Positions 7,442 through 14,080 of a DNA stretch of 22,220 bases are shown here, in pieces. The translations under genes and the position numbers were made by a program. Source of the stretch: an uncultured Lacticaseibacillus sp. (GTDB taxonomy: Bacteria; Bacillota; Bacilli; Lactobacillales; Lactobacillaceae); contig CAKRNG010000031.1 in the NCBI GenBank assembly GCA_934370925.1, positions 1 to 22,220 on the forward strand, given 5' to 3'. The notes beneath the pieces are model-generated. The model saw only the letters and a program-made list of their open reading frames with translations. It made no database searches and was not told where the DNA came from. The first letter of the stretch is position 1. Each line of letters begins with the position of its first letter.

Positions 7442-8536
7442 ATGCGACAGCAAATTAAGCATCTAGTCACCGTTCTGGGAATGGTGCTAGCGATGGTTCT
7501 GACGGCGGTACTTGTGTCGGCACCGATAAGGGCAGAGGCGCAAACCCGCAACACGGTGAGCGTTACGCTGCACAAACTGTTATTCGCAAAGGGTCAAGTG
7601 CCAAGCGACACGAACAATAATGGTATCACCTCACCGTTTGGTAGTGATGGCACGCCGCTAAATGGCGCAACGTTCACGGTGTATGACGTGACCCACGACT
7701 TCTGGGCACAGAATCCGCGAACGGAAGCTGAGATTGAAGCAGCGCAGAATAAGTTGGCAGCTAACAGTTACACGCCGACGACCAAGGTGGCAGCCGTCAC
7801 AACGAGTGGTCGGGGCGAGGCAACGTTCAGCCAATTGCCACTGCGTTCAGGCGGTAACTATGCGGTTTACCTTTTCAAGGAAACCAAGACGCCAACCGGA
7901 GTTAAGGGCGGGCAGAATATCGTGCTCGTGTTACCGCTGGCCGGGACGACCAACCAGATTGATTTGTACCCGAAGAATGAAGCCGAGACGGGCGGTGCAC
8001 GCTTCGTCAAGGTGGATGCGGATGATCATAGCCAGAAGCTGGCGAACGCAAAATTCGTGGTGGCGAATGCGCACGGCAAGTACCTGACGAAGGTCGCGGG
8101 CCAACACGTTTGGCAGACCATTTCTGGCGACATTACGGACGCGTACACGGACGCAAATGCGGTGGTGCTCACGAGTAATGAAGCCGGGAAGTTCGTAATT
8201 GACGGTCTGGATGCTGGCAAGTACAAACTGGTTGAAGTTCAGGCGCCAGACGGATATGTACGTCGGCACAAGGCCGTTGCGTTTACCGTCACGGCTGGTG
8301 AAACGAGCAAGCAGCGGCAAACGGTGGTTGTTGAAAATGAACAACAGCCGCATCCGCCACTGCCGAACACGTTCGGCAAGATTATTCACCACTGGAAGAA
8401 ACACATCCACAAGTTCTTGCCGCAAACGGGTGAAGCACGCGCAACGTGGGCATCCATCATCGGATTGTTCTTACTCGTGACAGTGATGTTGATTGTTGGT
8501 CTCAAAAAGAAGAAGCAAAACAAAGGAGAATTCTAA
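7442..8536 (+). CDS. LPQTG pilin with YPKN pilin motif, probable basal or minor subunit
   Basis: This 364-residue pilin has a signal peptide (cleaved near AEA33). An N-terminal domain begins VSVTLHKLLFAKG, and YPKN lies at 176-179, whose Lys is the expected sortase acceptor. A Cna_B-type domain carries E-box YKLVEVQAPDGY (E265). LPQTG (326-330), a membrane helix and a Lys-rich tail complete it. A Pro-rich stretch (QPHPPLP, about 302-308) before the sorting signal is typical of basal pilins that anchor the fibre to the wall. LPNTF (307-311) is a near-miss second sorting motif 19 residues earlier. The gene starts one base after the adhesin stop, with GGAGGTGAT inside the end of that gene, so the two are translationally coupled. 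Having a YPKN motif it could also polymerise. Confidence 0.86.
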   Translation: MRQQIKHLVTVLGMVLAMVLTAVLVSAPIRAEAQTRNTVSVTLHKLLFAKGQVPSDTNNNGITSPFGSDGTPLNGATFTVYDVTHDFWAQNPRTEAEIEAAQNKLAANSYTPTTKVAAVTTSGRGEATFSQLPLRSGGNYAVYLFKETKTPTGVKGGQNIVLVLPLAGTTNQIDLYPKNEAETGGARFVKVDADDHSQKLANAKFVVANAHGKYLTKVAGQHVWQTISGDITDAYTDANAVVLTSNEAGKFVIDGLDAGKYKLVEVQAPDGYVRRHKAVAFTVTAGETSKQRQTVVVENEQQPHPPLPNTFGKIIHHWKKHIHKFLPQTGEARATWASIIGLFLLVTVMLIVGLKKKKQNKGEF

Positions 8537-8538
8537 TT

Positions 8539-9693
8539 ATGAAGAAATCGTTTTTCAAAAAGGCACTGACCATGTTCAGCGCCGTCGTCATGGCCGGCGC
8601 AATCGGTCTGGGTGCAGGTGTGGGTGTGAATGCGGCTGATGATGATGACGCCAACAGCACATTAACAACGAAGGTTATTCTGACGAAATATGCAACAACG
8701 GGTGCAAAAGATAGCGAGCAAGATCCAACGCAACAGAAGCCATTAGGAGCAGATACCGTTAAGGGTGCAGAATTTACTGTCTATGACGTGACGAATCAGT
8801 ATTGGGGATTTGTTGATGACGGCACCATTAATGCAAGTAGTGATGCAAGTAGTGATGCAAGTAGTGATGCAAGTAATGATGTAAGTACGCAGGCCGCAAA
8901 GCTTGCAAATAGTGATAAGTTCACGCTTGATGCAGACACACAGTATAAGGACGCAATTACAACTGGTGATGATGGTACTGCAGAAATTGACGTTGCAAAT
9001 GCTGATAGTAAAGGACGTGAAGCTGTTTACCTCTTCAAAGAAACAAATACGCCTAAAGGATTTACGGCCTCAACAAACTTTGTACTTGGAATCTCTGACA
9101 AGGTAAAGGCAAAAGGAACTGCTTATGTTTACCCAAAGGATGAAATTTCAGGTTCTTACCAATTGAAGTTCACTAAGGTTGATGCGAACAGTCCTGAAAC
9201 CACGCTGAAGGGGGCCTCTTTCTACATTAAGAATATAGATGGGCTGTACGCAGCACTTGCTAATGAAGCAACCGCTACTGGATTTAGTGCAGATTTGAAG
9301 ACTGTTTCATGGGTCAAGAATGCTGCAGACGCAACTGTATTTACTTCTGATGGACAGGGTGAATTTGGTTTTGCTGCACAGACGGAAACTACAAAGAGTG
9401 GCACGCTTTACGGACTTTCAAGTGACAGAAAGTACACGATTGAAGAAAAAACGGCGCCAACAGGTTATGAAAAGAATGCTAAGATTGTCGGAAAGGACGT
9501 CGGAAAGGACGTCGCAAAGCAAGAAGTGAAGGCAACGGATAAGGATAGCGATGCAACCGTCGTTACCGACTCCCCAGAAGGTATCCTCCCCCACACTGGT
9601 GGTAAGGGAATCATCGCAATCATCGCAGCAGGTCTGCTAATCACGGTGCTCGGTGTGATGGCTTACACCAAGCGTCGCGGTGCAAACGCCTAA
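8539..9693 (+). CDS. spaA: Major (backbone) pilin, SpaA-like, LPHTG
   Basis: This 384-residue pilin resembles SpaA of L. rhamnosus GG in layout: signal peptide (cleaved near residue 32), VILTKYATTGAK start, AEFTVYDVTNQYWG, AVYLFKETNTPKGF, pilin motif YVYPKD (Lys200), a second domain ending in ATVFTSDGQGEFGF, E-box YTIEEKTAPTGY (E303), and EGILPHTGG (LPHTG 350-354) before helix and KRR tail. A class C sortase would join Lys200 of one subunit to the sorting-signal Thr of the next. An upstream in-frame ATG (8446) lies inside the previous gene; ATG 8539, with AAAGGAGAA ahead and a clear signal peptide, is the real start. The middle is visibly less GC-rich than its ends. A 12-bp tandem repeat (8833-8880) encodes a variable-looking ASSD linker. 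Confidence 0.9.
   Translation: MKKSFFKKALTMFSAVVMAGAIGLGAGVGVNAADDDDANSTLTTKVILTKYATTGAKDSEQDPTQQKPLGADTVKGAEFTVYDVTNQYWGFVDDGTINASSDASSDASSDASNDVSTQAAKLANSDKFTLDADTQYKDAITTGDDGTAEIDVANADSKGREAVYLFKETNTPKGFTASTNFVLGISDKVKAKGTAYVYPKDEISGSYQLKFTKVDANSPETTLKGASFYIKNIDGLYAALANEATATGFSADLKTVSWVKNAADATVFTSDGQGEFGFAAQTETTKSGTLYGLSSDRKYTIEEKTAPTGYEKNAKIVGKDVGKDVAKQEVKATDKDSDATVVTDSPEGILPHTGGKGIIAIIAAGLLITVLGVMAYTKRRGANA
8833..8880 (+). repeat. 12-bp in-frame tandem repeat in the backbone pilin
   Basis: GCAAGTAGTGAT occurs three times head to tail, followed by a fourth unit with one change (GCAAGTAATGAT) and a more degenerate fifth. It encodes (ASSD)3-ASND. The unit is a multiple of three, so changes in copy number keep the frame and alter only linker length. 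A second 12-bp repeat, GGAAAGGACGTC twice, occurs near 9490-9513 (GKDVGKDV). Confidence 0.9.
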
Positions 9694-9750
9694 GCGAGTG
9701 AAGTAAGCGGATTAAGTTGACGTGAATTTTGTCATCTAACCAAAAACAAA

Positions 9751-9793
9751 ACGTAAAGCCCGAACCCGCGTAACTGGGGTTCGGGCTTTGCGT
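9751..9793 (+). terminator. Strong hairpin without U-tract between backbone pilin and sortase
   Basis: Arms 9751-9767 and 9777-9793 pair over 17 positions with one G-T wobble; the loop has nine bases. On the plus strand no T run follows (GCATTAT), while the A-rich 5' flank gives a T-rich tail on the minus strand, where no gene needs it. On the sense strand it may be a partial terminator or a 3'-end stabiliser that keeps sortase below pilin, as seen in many pilus operons. It ends 20 bases before the sortase start. Confidence 0.65.
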
Positions 9794-9813
9794 GCATTAT
9801 CGGGAGGCTCCTT

Positions 9814-10944
9814 TTGGCGAAGAAAACGAAAGCAAAACACAGATTTGGCCTCATTGACCTCTTGATTGTTGCCTGGATTATCATTGGCGTGAGCGTGGTG
9901 GCTTACCCGTTCGTGAGCGATGCATGGGTGTCCTACAAGAATCAGCAGGTCATTGATCAGCACCAAGCTTACGAGGCGAAGAAGAACGCCAAGACGCTCA
10001 AGCGGGAGTACCAAAGCTACGTGAAGAAGAATCAGGCGATGGCGAAGGCCAACGTGACGCCGGGGATTAGCGCGTTCAATTCGGCGGTGAATCGTACCGG
10101 CACCAGCACGGTGGGCAAGACCACGACGCAAAGCCAGTTGGTGAACGAAACCATCGCGCACATCACGATTCCCAAAATCAGTGTCAGCCTGCCCGTTTTC
10201 GGTCACACGACGGATTGGCTGCTTCAATCAGGGGCTTGTCTGCTGGATGGCACGAGTTATCCCACGGGTGGCAAAAGTACGCACGCCGTCATCTCGGCGC
10301 ACCGTGGCGTGCCGAACGCGACCCTTTTCACCCGGTTACCAGAGCTGAAGAAGGGCGATAAGTTCTACATCAAAATCGGTAACAAGACCCTCGCGTACCA
10401 AGTGTTCAAACGGCAAGTCATCAAACCAACGAATACAGCACCACTTGGCATCAAAAAGGGGCAGGATTTAGTCACGCTGATGACGTGCACGCCCTACATG
10501 ATTAACTCGCACCGCCTGCTCATCACGGGCAGACGCGTGCCGTACACCAAGGCGGATGCGGCCGCGTCGAAGTGGGCAGAGTGGTTGAACAAGTTGAAGC
10601 TTGTTGGTTGGGCGCTCGCGGCAATCGCCCTGATTGTCGTGCTGATACGGCTCATCCGCGGATTGCTGATTGCGCACGGGGAATACGTGTTGGATGCCGT
10701 GATGACGACCACATCCGGCGTTGCGCTTCCCGGTGCGGTTGTTGAAGTCCGTCGTCGCCACCGTCGAAAAGTGATTGCGACACTGACGGCGGACGCAACG
10801 GGACGCATTCACGAAACGTTGCGTGGCGACCATTACCGGCTCCACGTTCGCGCACGCACAGACGCGCCCCGCACAACGGCTTACGTCAAAAAGTGGCGGG
10901 ACAAGACGTTCACGGTCGTGTGCAAGACGGGACGAAAGGGCTAA
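9814..10944 (+). CDS. srtC: Class C (pilin-polymerising) sortase with an unusual C-terminal domain
   Basis: This 376-residue membrane transpeptidase assembles the pilins encoded upstream. TM1 spans about residues 13-33. The extracellular catalytic domain has IPKI, GTSYPTGGKSTHAVISAHRG with catalytic His163, TLMTCTPY with Cys225, and HRLLITGRR with Arg234. TM2 (about 263-281) is the class C hallmark. After it comes an 89-residue Arg-rich tail (288-376) with GVALPGAVVEVRRR, TADATGR and GDHYRLHV, resembling a carboxypeptidase-regulatory or Cna_B-like beta sandwich; usual tails are short. By topology it should be cytoplasmic. The D-P-(W/F) lid motif common before the catalytic domain is not seen. 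Start is TTG 9814 with GGGAGG 6 nt upstream. A 17-bp hairpin separates it from the backbone pilin gene. Confidence 0.9.
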   Translation: MAKKTKAKHRFGLIDLLIVAWIIIGVSVVAYPFVSDAWVSYKNQQVIDQHQAYEAKKNAKTLKREYQSYVKKNQAMAKANVTPGISAFNSAVNRTGTSTVGKTTTQSQLVNETIAHITIPKISVSLPVFGHTTDWLLQSGACLLDGTSYPTGGKSTHAVISAHRGVPNATLFTRLPELKKGDKFYIKIGNKTLAYQVFKRQVIKPTNTAPLGIKKGQDLVTLMTCTPYMINSHRLLITGRRVPYTKADAAASKWAEWLNKLKLVGWALAAIALIVVLIRLIRGLLIAHGEYVLDAVMTTTSGVALPGAVVEVRRRHRRKVIATLTADATGRIHETLRGDHYRLHVRARTDAPRTTAYVKKWRDKTFTVVCKTGRKG

Positions 10945-11208
10945 GCGGTGTCGCCCACGTTGCAAACAGGAGTGGGTGCAAAAAGCGGGCGATTCTCTCC
11001 GATTTTTTGTTCACCGCATGCACGGTTCCGCAAAATTTTCGTGCGACACTCGCCGAAATGTATCGCAAAATTGCCTATTTGAATGAGAAGTCACTTATTT
11101 TTGCGCCGAAGTTGGTGGGCCGACCTACAATAGAAGGGTAAGCAAGTGCTGCGGGACTAAAGCCGTTTCGCGGTAACAGTATTCACCAATTTTAGGAGGT
11201 AATTTTTG
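10945..11208 (+). promoter_or_regulatory. Intergenic region with possible promoter for the small acidic gene
   Basis: TACAAT at 11126-11131 is a good -10 element; TTGCGC at 11101-11106 could be its -35, though the 19-base spacing is long. AGGAGG at 11194-11199 is a perfect ribosome binding site for the next gene. A 7-bp hairpin (10952-10958 with 10972-10978) right after the sortase gene lacks a T-tract and is only a weak terminator candidate; a T6 run at about 11003 has no good stem before it. Confidence 0.4.
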
Positions 11209-11430
11209 ATGGCTGAAGTTAATGTTGAGAAGACAGCGATGCTTGATGAACCAATGAACGTGGTGTTTGACTGGAGCAATGAAGAGACCCCAGTGCGTGA
11301 TGCGCTGTGGAATCACTACATGGAGAAGAACGCCAAGGACACCATCAAGACTGAAGAGGAAATGAAGCCAACGCTTGATATGTCTGACGATGAAGTGAAG
11401 GCACTGGCAGAGAAGTTATTGAAGAAGTAA
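11209..11430 (+). CDS. Small acidic protein of unknown function
   Basis: This 73-residue, highly charged soluble protein has no signal peptide or membrane segment. It begins [20 protein letters not shown] and ends in a probable amphipathic helix ([15 protein letters not shown]). A perfect AGGAGG lies nine bases before ATG 11209; an in-frame TTG at 11206 is possible but less likely. It has its own candidate promoter and is closed by a near-perfect terminator, so it is a single-gene unit, probably well expressed. I do not recognise the family. Confidence 0.8.
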   Translation: MAEVNVEKTAMLDEPMNVVFDWSNEETPVRDALWNHYMEKNAKDTIKTEEEMKPTLDMSDDEVKALAEKLLKK

Positions 11431-11440
11431 GCTGACAGCA

Positions 11441-11493
11441 AAATAGGCCCCGCAGAAATTCCTGTTGGAATTTCTGCGGGGCCTATTTTTTTG
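11441..11493. terminator. Bidirectional terminator between the small acidic gene and aroE
   Basis: Arms 11441-11462 and 11467-11488 are perfectly complementary over 22 bases with a TGTT loop. The plus strand ends in TTTTTTT and the minus strand in TTTT, so the hairpin can stop both converging transcripts. aroE stops one base beyond the T-run. Confidence 0.93.
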
Positions 11494-12369
11494 TTACTCG
11501 GCTTGAAGCGCAGCAATAACATCTGCGACGGGCATATCTTGGCCCGTCCAGAGCTTGAAGGATGCGGCGCCTTGGTGAACCAGCAGTGCGAGACCGTTAA
11601 TGCGTGTGGTGACACCAGCTGCCTTTGCGAATTGAAGTAGGCGTGTTTCAAGTGGGTTATAGACCATGTCGAATACCGCCATGTTGGGGTGCAGGTAACT
11701 CGTATCGGGGATGGGGCAACCATCAACGTTTGGGGCCATGCCCAGGCTGGTGGCGTTGATCAGCAGATCAGCGTCGGCCACGGCAGCACGAACGGCTTCC
11801 GCGTTCGCGAGTGGCAGTAGGTGAACGGGACAATTGGTGTGTGCATAGAGTAAATTTTGCAGTTGCACACCCCGGCTGTCGGGGTCGACGTGGCGGTTAA
11901 TAATGGTGATTTGCTGCACCCCTGCAAGTGCGAGGGCAACTGCTGCCGACTTTGCGGCTCCGCCCGCGCCAAAAAGCACCACGGATGTCGTTGCTAACGT
12001 GAGGTTGGCGGGCAACGCGTTGAGAATGCCGAGGCCGTCTGTCGTGTAGCCGGTCAGTTTGCCGTCACGGTTCACGATGGTGTTCACGGCGCCCACAATC
12101 TGTGCGGTTGCATCCACGCGGTCGAGGAGGGGGATGACGGCTTCCTTCAATGGCATCGAGAGGTTGACGCCGCCCATGTTCAGCGCGCGCAACCCGGCGA
12201 TGGCGTCCGGTAATGTTTCGCGCGTGACCTCGAAGGCGAGGTAGCGGGCGTTAATTTCGCGTGCGGCAAAGGCGAGGTTGTGCATCCGCGGCGACTTGGA
12301 GTGCGCGGCGGGAGATGCGAACAGGCCGAACAGCTGGGTGTGACCGTCGATGAGGGGAGTTTGTGACAT
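11494..12369 (-). CDS. aroE: Shikimate 5-dehydrogenase
   Basis: This 291-residue cytoplasmic enzyme reduces 3-dehydroshikimate to shikimate with NADPH, the fourth step of the shikimate pathway. Visible sites are SKSPRMHN (S24, S26, substrate), NLSMPLKE with catalytic Lys75, GAVNTIV (N96), GYTTDGLG with Asp111, the nucleotide loop GAGGAAKSAA, INATSLGM, and the C-terminal GLALLVHQGAASFKLWTG. Start ATG follows GGAGG at a normal distance. It lies alone on the minus strand, convergent to the small acidic gene, while aroF, aroB and aroD sit 4 kb away on the other strand, so the attenuator described there does not control it. TAGAAT (minus strand, 12405-12400) is a possible -10. Confidence 0.95.
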   Translation of the reverse strand: MSQTPLIDGHTQLFGLFASPAAHSKSPRMHNLAFAAREINARYLAFEVTRETLPDAIAGLRALNMGGVNLSMPLKEAVIPLLDRVDATAQIVGAVNTIVNRDGKLTGYTTDGLGILNALPANLTLATTSVVLFGAGGAAKSAAVALALAGVQQITIINRHVDPDSRGVQLQNLLYAHTNCPVHLLPLANAEAVRAAVADADLLINATSLGMAPNVDGCPIPDTSYLHPNMAVFDMVYNPLETRLLQFAKAAGVTTRINGLALLVHQGAASFKLWTGQDMPVADVIAALQAE

Positions 12370-12439
12370 AGGGGTGCCTCCAGTGATTAATTGCTACCGA
12401 TTCTAACAGACCACAACGATAGATAAAAGGGAGACACAA

Positions 12440-12471
12440 CAAATAAACGTATGCCTGCACACGTTTATTTG
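12440..12471 (-). terminator. Probable terminator after the methyltransferase gene
   Basis: CAAATAAACGT (12440-12450) and ACGTTTATTTG (12461-12471) form an 11-bp perfect stem with a 10-base loop. On the minus strand the stem ends in TTTATTTG and TTG follows, a moderate U-rich tail. It is 20 bases past the methyltransferase stop and upstream of aroE, so the two minus-strand genes are probably separate units. Confidence 0.6.
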
Positions 12472-12491
12472 CCGACCAAAGCTTCCGGCAC

Positions 12492-13289
12492 CTATTCCGC
12501 CGTAAACAGCCCTATTTCCTTCTTAATGTCGATTGCACCGCCGTTTTTCTTGGCTTCTTTTGCAAAGTAGACATCGAGTTTGTCGAGAAGTGCGTCCGTA
12601 ATGCCAGGCTGGACATCGCGTGTGGAGGCAACGTACGCAACAATCGCGTGCGGGTCGGTGACGTGGAGCGTGTTGTCGTATTCCTGGACGCTCACCGTCT
12701 TGAAGTTGCGCTGCAGGAATTGCGTCCCGTTTTGCAGGTTGAACGGCAGATTCTGTGCGAACGCCGTCGATTTGGGGGCAACTTGCGCGATGGCGGTGTA
12801 GAGGTAGTGTTCAAGCCCATTCGTGCCGTTTGCGAGGGCGAAAAGGTGACCGCCGGGGCGCAGGACACGCTTCATCTCGGTTATTGCCCGGGCAATATCG
12901 GGAATGTGGTGCAGCACATGGTTGGCAACTACGACGTCAAAACTATTGTCAGGGAACGGAATTTCCTGAACGTCAACCTGCACGACGCTCACCTGCTTGT
13001 TGGCGGCGTACCGTGATTGTGCCTGCTGGAGAATCCCAACGGCAAAGTCAGAAAGTGTGAGGGTGGCATCGAGTGGCAGCTCGTTAATGTGGTCCTGCCA
13101 GAGATCACCATTGCCACAGCCGACTTCAAGAATGCGCTTGGCGTGTGTGACGTCGGCGTGCGCAAAGAACCAGTCACGAAGATCCTCGTGATTGGTGTTG
13201 AAACGCTGGTGGAAGTGCGCACGAACCATCAAATTGTGGTCGTCGGCGTACTGTTGCCGCACAGCGTCCGGGTTAATTATTTTATCCAT
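12492..13289 (-). CDS. Class I SAM-dependent methyltransferase (Methyltransf_11 type)
   Basis: This 265-residue soluble protein has the seven-strand methyltransferase core. Motif I is ILEVGCGNGDLW (residues 53-64). VSVVQVDVQEIPFPDNSFDVVVANHVLHHI covers the acidic loop and motif IV, and MKRVLRPGGHLFAL is the post-IV strand. It most resembles UbiE/YcgJ-like small-molecule methyltransferases, but the substrate cannot be named. The ATG at 13289-13287 follows AGGGG. It is divergent from the transketolase/aro operon across an 860-bp regulatory region and followed by its own hairpin; no functional link to the neighbours is evident. Confidence 0.85.
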   Translation of the reverse strand: MDKIINPDAVRQQYADDHNLMVRAHFHQRFNTNHEDLRDWFFAHADVTHAKRILEVGCGNGDLWQDHINELPLDATLTLSDFAVGILQQAQSRYAANKQVSVVQVDVQEIPFPDNSFDVVVANHVLHHIPDIARAITEMKRVLRPGGHLFALANGTNGLEHYLYTAIAQVAPKSTAFAQNLPFNLQNGTQFLQRNFKTVSVQEYDNTLHVTDPHAIVAYVASTRDVQPGITDALLDKLDVYFAKEAKKNGGAIDIKKEIGLFTAE

Positions 13290-13833
13290 GGATTTTGAAT
13301 CCCCTTATCGTTGGCTGGAAGTGAAATTAAGTTAAGTTGTTTGATGAACCGCGTGCTCCTAATTACAAGATTAGCTCCGCGCGATTATTGAGGAGACCGC
13401 CCAAAAAGGTGGTTTGGTCTCGGGACACAGTCATTTTCACGTTGTTCCCAAAGCTGGAATTTGCGCTGAAACGACCGTGTCGGTGTCGCAGTCGTCATTT
13501 CGTTCACGACGACTGCGACAAGTGTGTGCCTTTTACTTTTTGATAGTAACACAGTCTTCATTATAGTGCGTTAAACGGATTCATGCGCGCCAGAAGGAAA
13601 GCTTTTTAAAAAGTTTATTTGTTGATGGAAAATTTGTGGTGTGACGGAATGATAACACGTTGCGTGGTGGTGATGTCACCCAATCAACGTGAAATTGAAC
13701 CCGCGGATACACGAAAAATAGGGTGGCAACGTGATGGTCGCACGGACAGACATTCATCAAATAAATACGTCACACTTTCTGACCAATTGGGCGAAACGGC
13801 CCCCTGAAAAAAGCTGGTTGTTAAAAAAGGTGT
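13290..13833. other. Non-coding part of the divergent region, with hairpins
   Basis: No convincing gene is present. Structures seen are GAGACC/GGTCTC (13393-13398 with 13416-13421, weak inside), a perfect 13-bp stem TGTCGCAGTCGTC/GACGACTGCGACA (13484-13496 with 13508-13520, 11-base loop), and the palindrome CTTTTTAAAAAG (13602-13613). T runs follow the 13-bp stem only after about 11 bases, so it is a poor terminator and may be an operator or part of an RNA. The promoter of the methyltransferase gene should lie at the left end but is not clear. Confidence 0.4.
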
Positions 13834-13862
13834 TGACGTCGATGTGAGCAGGTGGTAAGTTT
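13834..13862 (+). promoter_or_regulatory. Promoter of the aromatic leader and aro operon
   Basis: TTGACG (13834-13839) is separated by 17 bases from TAAGTT (13857-13862), and TGG just before it supplies an extended -10 (TGn). Transcription would start near 13869, about 20 bases before the leader peptide's ribosome binding site region ends. The -35 is near consensus and the -10 is weak. Confidence 0.55.
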
Positions 13863-13891
13863 GCTTCAACAAATTCAAAGGGGATTACGCA

Positions 13892-13936
13892 ATGATTAAA
13901 TTACACGCCTGCACGACTAAATATTGGTTTAGCTAG
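13892..13936 (+). CDS. Aromatic amino acid leader peptide, MIKLHACTTKYWFS
   Basis: This 14-codon ORF starts at ATG 13892, eight bases after AAAGGGG (13877-13883), and stops at TAG 13934-13936. Codons 11-13 are TAT TGG TTT, that is Tyr-Trp-Phe in direct succession, two codons before the stop. It lies between a promoter and a terminator upstream of the operon for the first steps of aromatic amino acid synthesis. By analogy with trpL and pheL, ribosome stalling at these codons when any of the three charged tRNAs is scarce would change folding of the RNA just downstream. Seen: ORF, binding site, codons and hairpins. Inferred: translation and the regulatory role. The chance of the three aromatic codons in a row at this location being accidental is small. 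Confidence 0.8.
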   Translation: MIKLHACTTKYWFS

Positions 13937-14053
13937 CACGTAAGGTCGGCAAGACATGACCTTACGGGGACTCATGTCTGTGCTGGCAATCATTTCGAAT
14001 TCCATTCGGGGCCACACAGCAGTGAACACTTTCAGCTGTGTGGCCAATTTTTT
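13933..14053 (+). promoter_or_regulatory. Attenuator: alternative hairpins and terminator before the aro operon
   Basis: Complementary segments seen: (a) CTAGCAC 13933-13939 with GTGCTGG 13980-13986 (one G-T); (b) CGTAAGGTC 13939-13947 with GACCTTACG 13958-13966; (c) AGACATGA 13952-13959 with TCATGTCT 13972-13979, which excludes b; (d) CTGTGCTGGC 13978-13987 with GCCACACAG 14011-14019, nine pairs with one bulged C; (e) the terminator, GGCCACACAGC 14010-14020 with GCTGTGTGGCC 14035-14045, 11 perfect pairs, then TTTTTT. Pairing d excludes both a and e. Inferred model: a ribosome stalled at Tyr-Trp-Phe covers the left arm of a, freeing 13978-13987 to form d, which prevents e and lets polymerase read through. 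With amino acids ample, a forms after ribosome release and e terminates. Confidence 0.75.
14010..14053 (+). terminator. Intrinsic terminator of the aromatic attenuator
   Basis: An 11-bp perfect, GC-rich stem (14010-14020 with 14035-14045) with a 14-base loop is followed by AATTTTTT. It sits 73 bases after the leader peptide stop. Its left arm is complementary to an upstream segment (13978-13987). Confidence 0.88.
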
Positions 14054-14080
14054 ACCCTCAGAGACGCGAGGGATAAAGGG

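Noticed and set aside
10948..11010. Terminator after the sortase gene
   Set aside because: A 7-bp stem (10952-10978) has no T run, and the T6 run near 11003 has only a three-base-pair stem before it; not convincing as a terminator.
13720..13731. T-box-like sequence AGGGTGGCAACG upstream of the aro leader
   Set aside because: It resembles the T-box core (AGGGTGGNACCGCG) but lacks the CGCG part. I saw no specifier stem, no AG bulge, and no terminator with T run in the next 100 bases. The leader-peptide attenuator explains control better.
13619..13807. 62-codon plus-strand frame in the divergent region
   Set aside because: No binding site, atypical composition, and it lies across the region just before the leader promoter; probably chance.
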